From: Arthrobacter sp. cf158
GTDB taxonomy: Bacteria; Actinomycetota; Actinomycetes; Actinomycetales; Micrococcaceae
Assembly (NCBI RefSeq): GCF_900106835.1
Contig: NZ_FNNR01000001.1
Coordinates: 409,182 to 473,181, forward strand
DNA length: 64,000 nt
Direction of reading: 5' to 3'
Shown: one piece after another, positions 54,191-61,641 of the stretch
Layout: the number at the start of each line of letters is the position of its first letter
Position numbering within the stretch: the stretch's first letter is position 1
Notes under the pieces: model-generated
The model's input: only the letters and a program-made list of their open reading frames with translations
Told to the model about the DNA's origin: nothing
The model's database searches: none
Program-made: the position numbers and the translations under genes

Positions 54191-55063
54191 CTAGGCAGCC
54201 AGCGGAACCCGCTGATCGGTGGCGCCGAGCGGACCCAGCAGCATGCCGGAGGCGCACAGCATTGCCGACGATTCGGCAGACAGGAGGAGACCCAAACGGA
54301 GGTTGTCGCAGGATGCAGCATCCCCGATTGCCCAGATGCCCGGGACGGAGGTGGCGAGGTCGCGCCCTACGGCGATGCCGCCGTCGGACGCTATCTGGAG
54401 TCCGGCGCTCTCGGCGAGGTCGTTACGGGCGGTGCGTTCCTCGGCCAGCACCACGAGGTCGCCGTTCATGCTGCTGCCGTCCTCGAAGAGGATGCCCGTG
54501 GCGGGGAGCGCAGAACCCGCAGTTGCGGGGACGACGGCGGTCGGGCGGAGGGTGGTGCGGACGGGGCGGACTCCGCGGGCCCGGAGCACTGCCTCAGCCT
54601 GGCCCGCAGCCGGACCGTTGCCCACGAGGATACCCAGCGGGCGGCGGCCTACCACCCGGGTGACATCCTTGACGGCTTCGCCGATGTTCGCGGCGTCATC
54701 GATGGTGGAGTAGCTAAGTCCGGATTCGGAGCCGGCCACCGGGGGCAGGACTGGGGCGGAGCCTGTCGCGATGACCAGTTGGTCGTAAGCGAACTCCATG
54801 CCGTCCACTGTGGTGACGATCTTGGCGTCGGCGTCGATGAAGCTGGCCGCCTGTCCAAAGCGGACCGAGACCTGGGGAAGTTCAGCGAGCTCCAAGAGAG
54901 CGTCCGGGCAATCATCGCGGTTGCTGAGCAGAGTGATGGTGCCGTCGAAGGCACGCTGCCGGGTGTCGGACGTGCCGGCCAGCCGCCGCACCAAAGCCTG
55001 GGCCGCGGGGCCTGCGCCTGCGATGACTACGTGGAGGGAGACTGCGGACGGGGTGGCGGACAT
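54191..55063 (-). CDS. Shortened FAD-dependent NAD(P)H oxidoreductase-like protein
   Basis: A 290-residue member of the pyridine-nucleotide-disulphide oxidoreductase group, with SLHVVIAGAGPAAQALVRRL (FAD binding), YDQLVIATGSAPVLPPVAG and SVPGIWAIGDAASCDNLRLG. It resembles the FAD/NAD part of NirB-like or rubredoxin-reductase-like enzymes, but is about 100 residues short. The segment after the first strand and much of the NAD domain after GILVGNGPAAGQAE are contracted. It may not bind NAD(P) normally, so its activity is uncertain. A hairpin covers its ribosome binding site. Confidence 0.72.
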   Translation of the reverse strand: MSATPSAVSLHVVIAGAGPAAQALVRRLAGTSDTRQRAFDGTITLLSNRDDCPDALLELAELPQVSVRFGQAASFIDADAKIVTTVDGMEFAYDQLVIATGSAPVLPPVAGSESGLSYSTIDDAANIGEAVKDVTRVVGRRPLGILVGNGPAAGQAEAVLRARGVRPVRTTLRPTAVVPATAGSALPATGILFEDGSSMNGDLVVLAEERTARNDLAESAGLQIASDGGIAVGRDLATSVPGIWAIGDAASCDNLRLGLLLSAESSAMLCASGMLLGPLGATDQRVPLAA

Positions 55064-55067
55064 GTTT

Positions 55068-55120
55068 GGCCCTTTCGCTGATGACCTGCTTGGTGCTGTT
55101 GATCATCAGCGTAAAGGGCC
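55068..55120 (-). promoter_or_regulatory. Hairpin covering the ribosome binding site of the FAD oxidoreductase
   Basis: Arms GGCCCTTTCGCTGATGA (55068-55084) and TCATCAGCGTAAAGGGCC (55103-55120) are complementary except for one bulged base, with an 18-nt loop. On the mRNA the downstream arm contains GAAAGGG, the likely Shine-Dalgarno, only a few nt before the ATG at 55063. Folding would block translation, or the element may be an operator. Confidence 0.6.
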
Positions 55121-55262
55121 GGTTTTTCGTAGGTGTTTCCCCACTGTTGCCATCTTTGGCTGATCCGTAGCACGGCGTTTACCCGCCGGTAATAACGTGC
55201 GTCACATCTGGGCGTTGAGGCGGGTGCCAGGTAGTGATTCAGGACGGGGTTTCAGCACCTAT

Positions 55263-56606
55263 TCAGTACCGGCGCAGCAGTTCGCGGAAGCCATTCCCGG
55301 CGAAGCCCGCCACGGCCTGGGCGCGGTCCACGAATCCATGGGCGCCCACGGGTTCCACGGAGGCCAGCAGCCCGGCAGCGTCGGCCAAACTCATGGTCAG
55401 GTCCGCGGACAGCCCGCCAACGCTGAGCCGGGCAACTCTCGAATCAGCCCAGGCGTCCGGTCCGGGGTCGTCCCGCAAGGTACGCGTCAGAGCCACGTCC
55501 TGCCACCCGCCGTCGAGCCTTATCCGTGCATGGTAAGTGACGGTGTCACCGGTGGCCTCCACCCGCCCGTCGGCCAGGAACGCGCGCCCGAACCGGCGGT
55601 GTTCCAGATAGCCGCTGAGCTGGGGTGATTCGGCACCAAGCACCGAGGGCAGCACGACGGCCGCACGGAATGTTAGGGGTGAACCGTCCAATTCGCCGCG
55701 GAGGGTGTCGTTAAAACGGACTCCCGGGGCGGGCTCGGTCATCGCTGTGCAGCTGGAATCCTTAGCCACACCAGCCGGAACCATGGCGTCGAGGTATTTG
55801 CGGGCATCCCGGTAGCCCATGCCGATCAGGGTATCGGCGTCGACCCTGCCCAGGTAGAACTCCGGATCCAGGGGAAGCGGATGGTGTGGGCGCACCACAT
55901 GCAGCACAAACTCACGTCCGGTGGCCGCTGCCGCTTCAAAGTCCGCCAGCAGTGCGCCCATGGCGCTCATCTCGATCATGTGGACGTACTGTTCCAGCGG
56001 ACCATCGCCCCAGTACGGAGAGTTTCCGATGCACCAGATAAGCCACACCTCGTCGGCGCCCCGCCGCAGTGCTTCGGCCACATTGGCGTCCCTGACCCAG
56101 ACCGCGTCCGTCCAGATCTTTCCGTCGCGGCGCAGTGGCGTCAGGAAGATGGGAAGTGACATGCCCGCAGCCATGAGTTGGGCGTCAACTGCGGTGGCGT
56201 CAAGTGCGTGACAGCGCTTTTCGGTGAACTCCACCACGTTGAAGGAACCCTCGACGGCGCCCGGTTCCGCCGCGCGGGAACGGATGGTGGCGTCGTCGAT
56301 GCCGAGCGCGGGAAAGACCTTGTTGAGGATGCCGTCGGCGTCTCCGATGGCGGGAAGGGACCATGGCCCCTTCAGGTAGTCGCCCAACGGCAACGCCGAG
56401 CCGAAATCCTTAACGTCCACCCCGGACCATAGGCTGCACATCTCCTCCGGCGATGCCCCGGAGAGCAGCATTCCGGCGGTCAGTATCCCACCGGAGGTCC
56501 CATCCACGTGCTGGAATTCCAGGCCCTCCTCGGCGAGCGCTTTCACCACCCCAGCCTGCCAGGCCACGCGCATGCCACCGCCGGCCAGGACCAGGGACCG
56601 TTTCAT
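55263..56606 (-). CDS. Patatin-like phospholipase
   Basis: A 447-residue protein, last in the leftward operon. RSLVLAGGGMRVAWQAGVVK gives the oxyanion loop and HVDGTSGGILTAGML the nucleophile Ser38 in GTSGG; the dyad Asp is probably in KIWTDAVWVRDANVAEAL, where the usual DGG or DGA reads DAN. After about residue 290 an extra C-terminal domain of about 150 residues, with FRAAVVLPSVLGAESPQLSG, is not part of the classical patatin fold. It probably hydrolyses acyl lipids. The ATG overlaps the upstream stop by 4 nt. Confidence 0.84.
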   Translation of the reverse strand: MKRSLVLAGGGMRVAWQAGVVKALAEEGLEFQHVDGTSGGILTAGMLLSGASPEEMCSLWSGVDVKDFGSALPLGDYLKGPWSLPAIGDADGILNKVFPALGIDDATIRSRAAEPGAVEGSFNVVEFTEKRCHALDATAVDAQLMAAGMSLPIFLTPLRRDGKIWTDAVWVRDANVAEALRRGADEVWLIWCIGNSPYWGDGPLEQYVHMIEMSAMGALLADFEAAAATGREFVLHVVRPHHPLPLDPEFYLGRVDADTLIGMGYRDARKYLDAMVPAGVAKDSSCTAMTEPAPGVRFNDTLRGELDGSPLTFRAAVVLPSVLGAESPQLSGYLEHRRFGRAFLADGRVEATGDTVTYHARIRLDGGWQDVALTRTLRDDPGPDAWADSRVARLSVGGLSADLTMSLADAAGLLASVEPVGAHGFVDRAQAVAGFAGNGFRELLRRY

Positions 56607-57085
56607 CCGGCGAGACCGTTGGCGGCCGGCACCGCGCTGATGCGGCGCCAGTAGATGAAGAGGAGGACCGCCGTCGCGAGGTCGAAAAAGGCGACCAGCA
56701 GCGCAAGGGGTGAGAAGACCCCGCTGAGTACTCCGATGCCGACGGCCCCGAAGGCTCCGGTTTTTTGCACGCCGGACCAGAGCACCACTTCGGCTGAGGG
56801 GACGGTGTTGAGCAGTGTGTGGAGGAGGAGTCCACCCACCACCACCATGAACATGCCCACTGTCCCGAAGAGTTGGCGGGTTTCGGGGGTGGAGTCGGCG
56901 CCGATCAATTGGAGGACAGGTCCGCCGAACGGAACCTGCACGGCGCCGGTCAGGACGGTGATGATGGCGATCACGGCGAGGACGGCCCGGAGCGGATCCG
57001 CTGCAGCCCAGGCCACGGTTCCGGGCGGATGTGTCTTCGGTGCCCGGGCGGGATGTCCTGGTCTGGCGGGCTGGTGCGCGGTCAT
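56603..57085 (-). CDS. Membrane protein of unknown function (operon gene 6)
   Basis: A 160-residue protein with about four hydrophobic helices, including PLRAVLAVIAIITVLTGAVQ, GTVGMFMVVVGGLLLHTLLN and PLALLVAFFDLATAVLLFIY. A short Pro-rich N-terminus (MTAHQPARPGHPARAP) precedes them. The ATG at 57085 forms a 4-nt overlap with the preceding stop; the frame extends further upstream, but that region belongs to the previous gene. The family is not recognised. Position between a small membrane protein and a patatin suggests a role in the same envelope pathway. Confidence 0.7.
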   Translation of the reverse strand: MTAHQPARPGHPARAPKTHPPGTVAWAAADPLRAVLAVIAIITVLTGAVQVPFGGPVLQLIGADSTPETRQLFGTVGMFMVVVGGLLLHTLLNTVPSAEVVLWSGVQKTGAFGAVGIGVLSGVFSPLALLVAFFDLATAVLLFIYWRRISAVPAANGLAG

Positions 57086-57564
57086 GCGAAGGACTCCAGC
57101 AGCCGTCCGCGGTCCACCAGAAGCCATACCATGGCCGCCCACGTCAGGGTGGAGACGTAGAAGCGGATGTCATTGAGCATCATCCAGCGTTTGAGCAAAC
57201 TGCGCAGTTCGGTGTCGTCTGCGAAGTCGCCACCCCGGATCCGGACGTTGATGGGGATGATGATGCCTTGGCCAACCCAGGTCAGGACGATGATGCCCAC
57301 CAGGCAGATGATGGCGGGGATGACGCGGATGGTGCCCCATTCGGACCAGACCAGGATGCCGCCGGAGATGAACATGATGGGGACCACGATGGTGAAGAAC
57401 TTGGTGGCGGCCCGGGTGGGGATTCCAAAGTGCATGTCCACGTTGTCGCGGGCCAGCGATTCCCAGGTGGGGTAGAGGAAGAACTTGAGGACCCACATGG
57501 TGCCCACGTACATGGTGGCTCCGAAAAGGAAGTAGAGGGCGTTGATGAGGAGGAGCCAGTTCAT
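57082..57564 (-). CDS. Small membrane protein, possibly DUF1772-like (operon gene 5)
   Basis: A 160-residue protein with four hydrophobic helices (INALYFLFGATMYVGTMWVL near the N-terminus, then FTIVVPIMFISGGILVW, VIPAIICLVGIIVLTWVGQG and YVSTLTWAAMVWLLV). The conserved-looking segment LKRWMMLNDIRFYVSTL recalls the DUF1772 (anthrone-oxygenase-like) family, but this is a weak match by eye. It overlaps both neighbours by 4 nt. Confidence 0.6.
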   Translation of the reverse strand: MNWLLLINALYFLFGATMYVGTMWVLKFFLYPTWESLARDNVDMHFGIPTRAATKFFTIVVPIMFISGGILVWSEWGTIRVIPAIICLVGIIVLTWVGQGIIIPINVRIRGGDFADDTELRSLLKRWMMLNDIRFYVSTLTWAAMVWLLVDRGRLLESFA

Positions 57565-58544
57565 TGGGCACCGCCGGACGCGGGGAAGGTGCCCGTCCCG
57601 GGATCAGCAGTTCCGGGTATCCGGCTGCGGTCGGGCGGGGCCAGCCATTCCTGCCCTTGGCCGAGGTTTACGACGCTGTCCATCATGTCCCCACCACGCA
57701 GGGCCACAGCCTCCAGCTGGGTGGGAGCCGTGAGGAACCAGGCTTCGTAGTGATCGTCCAGGACGCCGTGGGCTTGCGGCAGCCAGGCGGTGAATACCGG
57801 TTTGCTCTCCACGTGCAGGTTCTTTAAAGGCTCGACGCCGGGCGCGTCACCGAGGATGAGGCGCGCCTTCGCCTGGGATCCGAGGGCGATATCCCCGGTG
57901 GCCTCAAAGTAGATGTCCGATTTCCAAAGCATGTTGCGGAACACGCAGTAGTTGGACGCGGCCAGTTTGAGGGGGAGTCCGAGGGGCTCGGGGCGTTCGA
58001 TCTCGATGTAGCAACCCAGCTGTCCGTCCTTGTCGTATTGCGCGGACACGGAGGTGTCGGTCACGACGAAGTCCAGGTTTGCCTGGTGCTTGGGCATGCC
58101 CCAAATTCCTTTGCCGCCCTTGACGGAGACTTCCGAACTGACGGGGAGGTCCACCACGAACTGGCCCAGCTTGAACGTCTTCTGGAAGATCAGCGGGAGA
58201 ATGGGCGGCGCCGGCCTGTTGCCGTGGGTGATGGCGATGGCGAGGGAGTATTCGATGTACTTCCCGATGTCCGTGGATTTGTAGTTCACCACTGTCACCA
58301 CCAGCAGCCCTTTGCCGCCCAGGCTGAACGGCCGCATCTCGGAACCTGGCAATGCCGCAGCTGCAGCACGTTTGTTGATGGGGAAGGCGGCCATGAGCAC
58401 GGGGGAATCGTCGGAGTTGACCGGCATGACGTACTTGATCCCGTCGGCGAAGGCATGCTGGCCGCGGAGCCGCTCCTGCCGTCGCGGGACAGGAGACGGC
58501 ATGAGTTTGAGCAAGGGCGTGGCCAGCTCGGTGAGTGTTTTCAT
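57561..58544 (-). CDS. Acetoacetate-decarboxylase-fold protein (operon gene 4)
   Basis: A 327-residue protein of the acetoacetate decarboxylase-like superfamily. The central segment GGKGIWGMPKHQANLDFVVT corresponds to the E/G-x-PK region of ADC-fold enzymes, and an N-terminal SDDSPVLMAAFPINKRAAAA and LLVVTVVNYKSTDIGKYIEY precede it. The catalytic Lys of true decarboxylases cannot be confirmed. Members of this superfamily act on small keto acids or lipid-like compounds. The ATG at 58544 gives a 4-nt overlap with the hydrolase gene; an upstream open frame to 59123 lies inside that gene and is rejected. Confidence 0.75.
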   Translation of the reverse strand: MKTLTELATPLLKLMPSPVPRRQERLRGQHAFADGIKYVMPVNSDDSPVLMAAFPINKRAAAAALPGSEMRPFSLGGKGLLVVTVVNYKSTDIGKYIEYSLAIAITHGNRPAPPILPLIFQKTFKLGQFVVDLPVSSEVSVKGGKGIWGMPKHQANLDFVVTDTSVSAQYDKDGQLGCYIEIERPEPLGLPLKLAASNYCVFRNMLWKSDIYFEATGDIALGSQAKARLILGDAPGVEPLKNLHVESKPVFTAWLPQAHGVLDDHYEAWFLTAPTQLEAVALRGGDMMDSVVNLGQGQEWLAPPDRSRIPGTADPGTGTFPASGGAQ

Positions 58545-59650
58545 GGCTTGGGCTCCTGGGCTGGGCTGGTTTCCTTGTGTGGGCTGGCTTCTTGGGCTGG
58601 GCTGGTTTGCAGGGTTCCGTTGAGCTCCTGCACGATGACCGGAAAAGTGTCCTGCCAGGCGTGGTCGCCAAAGAAGACGTCCAAATGGCCGTAGCCGGGG
58701 ATGAGGTGGAGCGAGTCCTTGCCGGGGCGGTGTTCCTGGAAGAACCTGAAGGTTCGTTGCTGGCTTTCGGGCAGGAAGCACAGGTTGTCCATGCCGGCGA
58801 TGAAGGCGAAGCGGGCATCGGTCTGTGGAGCTTCGGCCACAAAGTTGTCGGGCAGTTCCGGGTGGTCGCCGGCGGCCACCATGTGTCCGGCTTTGATGCT
58901 GCGGCCCATTTCCTCGAAGAATGTCACAGGCACCTCGGCGAACTCGCCGCTGAGCCATTGGTGAGTGGCGTCGTCCAGGTTTTCGTGGGACCAGAGGGCC
59001 GGGCGGCCACTGCCGTAGGTGAAGCTGACCATTTTGCAGACGGTGTTGTCGCATTCGTGGTGCGTGGCTTTCACCAGGCCCCGGATGGCCCGGGTGAAGT
59101 AGCCCTGCGATTTGTATCCCCATGAGGGCGACAGGTACGGGGTGAACATTTTGACTATGGGCGTCAGATAGTCGATCTTGAGCCGTGAGAACGCAGGAAC
59201 CACCGGGTGCAGGGAGACGGCGTTGGAAACGATGGTGTCCACCTGAGGCAAGAGCCCCGCAACGGCGGACATGGTGAACGACGTGGAGCCCTGGCAGTGG
59301 ATCACGGCCTTCATGGTGTCGGCGCCGGTGGCACGCAGGACGTGCTCGACGGCGGCAGGATGGTCGTACACGGCGGCGTCGGCCAGCGTCCAGGACAGCG
59401 GATCAAGGTCAATGGAAGCCCGCCAATTCAGCATCCACACGTCCCACCCGTCTTCGAGGAGCACATCCACGATGGTGGTCCTGACCGGCGGCCGGAACAA
59501 TTCTGCCCTGACGCCGGAACCGTGGACAAGGATCACGGGCCCTTTGGTGGCCTCTGCGGGCGACGTGACGTGGACCAGGCTGAGCGGTGTGTTGTCCCGG
59601 GCACGGAGGGGGATGACCTCGGTCCTGTGCTCGGCACGGGTGATGATCAT
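58541..59650 (-). CDS. Alpha/beta hydrolase with Cys nucleophile (operon gene 3)
   Basis: A 369-residue alpha/beta-hydrolase-fold protein. GPVILVHGSGVRAELF is the oxyanion strand-loop, and the nucleophile elbow reads MKAVIHCQGSTSF, with Cys119 where Ser is usual, as in PHA synthases. The acid and His are probably in FAFIAGMDNLCFLP and LHLIPGYGHLDVFFG (His near 328). A repetitive tail of about 20 residues ends in TSPAQEPKP. It could be an acyltransferase, thioesterase or polymerase rather than a plain esterase. It overlaps both neighbours by 4 nt. Confidence 0.82.
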   Translation of the reverse strand: MIITRAEHRTEVIPLRARDNTPLSLVHVTSPAEATKGPVILVHGSGVRAELFRPPVRTTIVDVLLEDGWDVWMLNWRASIDLDPLSWTLADAAVYDHPAAVEHVLRATGADTMKAVIHCQGSTSFTMSAVAGLLPQVDTIVSNAVSLHPVVPAFSRLKIDYLTPIVKMFTPYLSPSWGYKSQGYFTRAIRGLVKATHHECDNTVCKMVSFTYGSGRPALWSHENLDDATHQWLSGEFAEVPVTFFEEMGRSIKAGHMVAAGDHPELPDNFVAEAPQTDARFAFIAGMDNLCFLPESQQRTFRFFQEHRPGKDSLHLIPGYGHLDVFFGDHAWQDTFPVIVQELNGTLQTSPAQEASPHKETSPAQEPKP

Positions 59651-61641
59651 GGTGTGGTGCCTTTCCGTGTGATGGTGATGGGGTGTTCCAGCAGCCGCAC
59701 GGCGGGCAGGCCGTCGACGGGAACCAGCCTCGCGCCGTCGTCGTCGGTTGCCAGCTGCCAGTCCCGGCTGACGGTGTCCACCATCAACGGGTAGATGGTG
59801 AGGTTGCCGTCGGGGGTGAGATGGATGCGGAGGAATCCCTTGTGGTCCTCGATCGATTGGCCGGACATCTTCCAGGACGACACCTCGCCGCTGGGCGTGG
59901 CCAGAATGTACAAGGCGAAGGCCTCGCTGCCCAGCGCCCAGCCGCCTAGATGCACCAACGCGAGGGCCAGGAACAGGATCACGAAGTCCGGCCAGCCGTC
60001 CGGCCATGGAATCAGGATCACGACGGCGGCACTCACCGCCAGCGCCGACAGTTGATAGAGCGCGCCGCGGGCAAAGACCACAATGCCTGCTGTGGTCAGG
60101 CCCAGCACACGTGCAAGAAGGGCAAGGACGGCGAGCAGCAGGGGCATGGCCAGCACCAAGGCGCCCAGCAACAACGGTGTGTTCCCGTGCGTCAGGCTCC
60201 GCACACTGTCAATGAACGATTCTCCGCGGAAGGCGCTGAAAACTGTCCACAGTGTCAGAGCGGCGATGACGTGCACGATGCCCAACGACAATCCGAAGCC
60301 AGGGTTGCGGACGGGTAGCCAGTGCGGGGACAGGGGATTGGCCAGGCGGGGGCCCAACAGCCGGGAGTCGGAGGGGCCGGGGTAGATGGCGGGCATGCGG
60401 GTGAAGCGGCGCGCCGCCGGCGTTTGTTGGGCGTCCCGTACCCCGGCAGATTCTCCAGGAGCAGCCGATGGCGCGGGCAGCACCAGGTCCTCGGGCAGCC
60501 AGTGGGCATCGGAAAGGTACGCCCCGCCCAGTCCGCAGGTGATCATCTGTGTTCTGGTGGGGTCCGGGGGCATGTTCCGGGCCTCGCCGGGCGCCCGCTG
60601 TTCGTAGCGGGAGTAGTGGTGCAGATCGCCGGTGAGCCACAGCCGGACGCTGGCTCCGGTGGCTTGGAAGAGGCCGGTCTGCGGATCGAAACGACGGCGC
60701 AGGTAGTCCTGCTCGAAGAAGTTCACTTGCCGGAACTCGTTGATCCCGGGCTTGGCCGCGTCAACCCAGAAGGGCGCGGCGACGCACAGAATAATGGCAT
60801 CTCCGGGTTGCAGCTGGAGGGTGACATTCCGGTAGAAGTAATCCAGCTGTGGTTCGTCGATGTACTGGCCAAGCTGGCTGTCCAGCCCCAGCAGCCACCA
60901 CCCGGGTGTGCCCTTCCTGCCCGCACCCGGGGATTCACCCGTGAGCCGGACTGCGAAGTAGCTGCGGGTCTGGATGGTCCGCCATCCGCCGATGTTCCGT
61001 TGCCGGGTAAACAACCGGATGAACGAGGTAAGGCCGTCGTACCAGTCGTGGTTCCCTGGTAAGGCGAGCATGATGGCAGGGGGGTTGATCCCCTGGGGCA
61101 GTGCCATTCGGTAGGGGCCGGCCATCCGATTCTCATACGCCGCAGGTGACGCCACCGGGTACACCTCGTCCCCGCCCAGGACCAGTACCTTGCCACGGGG
61201 GAGTTCATGCCCTTCCACGGCCAGGGACTCCTGTGCCAGCAGGGACGCCACCGTGTACGTGGAGTCGAAGCCATCGCCCAGGTCTGCTGTGTAGTCCAGC
61301 CAGAGTTCAGCCGCGGCAGGGCCGCCGGCGGCGCGGTCATCCTCCAGCTCACGCTCCGCCTCCAGTTCACGCTCCGCCTCCAGTTCAGCGGGGGAGGGAA
61401 GGCCCCGGTTGCTGACCGGGGGTTGCGCCGGTTGGCCCGGAACAGGGAGTTTGTCCAGGCGCAAGGGGTCCGCCGGGAAACTGCCCTCAAGTTCACGTTT
61501 GTCGCCGAAATCGGCGAACACAGTGGCCGCGGCAACTTTCAACGCAGTCCTGGCCAACGACATCGGCGAGAGCCAACGGACGGCTCCCTGGGGAGTGAAA
61601 CCCAGGACGGCGTGGTGTTGCGCGAGCTCCCGGCTTTTCAT
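59647..61641 (-). CDS. Membrane metallophosphoesterase (operon gene 2)
   Basis: A 664-residue protein. Metal-site motifs of calcineurin-like phosphoesterases are visible in VLVLGGDEVYPVASPAAYEN, LALPGNHDWYDGLTSF and LWLTGDLHHYSRYE (about residues 140-350). From about 440 six or so hydrophobic helices follow, then a C-terminal soluble segment containing GFLRIHLTPDGNLTIYPLMV. An ELEAER repeat near residue 100 comes from an 18-nt tandem duplication. It may release phosphate from a lipid or sugar phosphate at the membrane (inference). The ATG at 61641 overlaps the GMC gene stop by 4 nt. Confidence 0.82.
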   Translation of the reverse strand: MKSRELAQHHAVLGFTPQGAVRWLSPMSLARTALKVAAATVFADFGDKRELEGSFPADPLRLDKLPVPGQPAQPPVSNRGLPSPAELEAERELEAERELEDDRAAGGPAAAELWLDYTADLGDGFDSTYTVASLLAQESLAVEGHELPRGKVLVLGGDEVYPVASPAAYENRMAGPYRMALPQGINPPAIMLALPGNHDWYDGLTSFIRLFTRQRNIGGWRTIQTRSYFAVRLTGESPGAGRKGTPGWWLLGLDSQLGQYIDEPQLDYFYRNVTLQLQPGDAIILCVAAPFWVDAAKPGINEFRQVNFFEQDYLRRRFDPQTGLFQATGASVRLWLTGDLHHYSRYEQRAPGEARNMPPDPTRTQMITCGLGGAYLSDAHWLPEDLVLPAPSAAPGESAGVRDAQQTPAARRFTRMPAIYPGPSDSRLLGPRLANPLSPHWLPVRNPGFGLSLGIVHVIAALTLWTVFSAFRGESFIDSVRSLTHGNTPLLLGALVLAMPLLLAVLALLARVLGLTTAGIVVFARGALYQLSALAVSAAVVILIPWPDGWPDFVILFLALALVHLGGWALGSEAFALYILATPSGEVSSWKMSGQSIEDHKGFLRIHLTPDGNLTIYPLMVDTVSRDWQLATDDDGARLVPVDGLPAVRLLEHPITITRKGTTP
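61342..61386 (-). repeat. 18-nt tandem duplication in the metallophosphoesterase gene
   Basis: TCCAGTTCACGCTCCGCC recurs in tandem and encodes ELEAER repeats before ELEDDRAAGG. It is an in-frame expansion in a charged linker. Confidence 0.7.

Noticed and set aside
58545..59123. N-terminal extension of the ADC-fold gene
   Set aside because: The open frame upstream of 58544 runs inside the hydrolase gene, and an ATGA overlap gives a consistent start at 58544.
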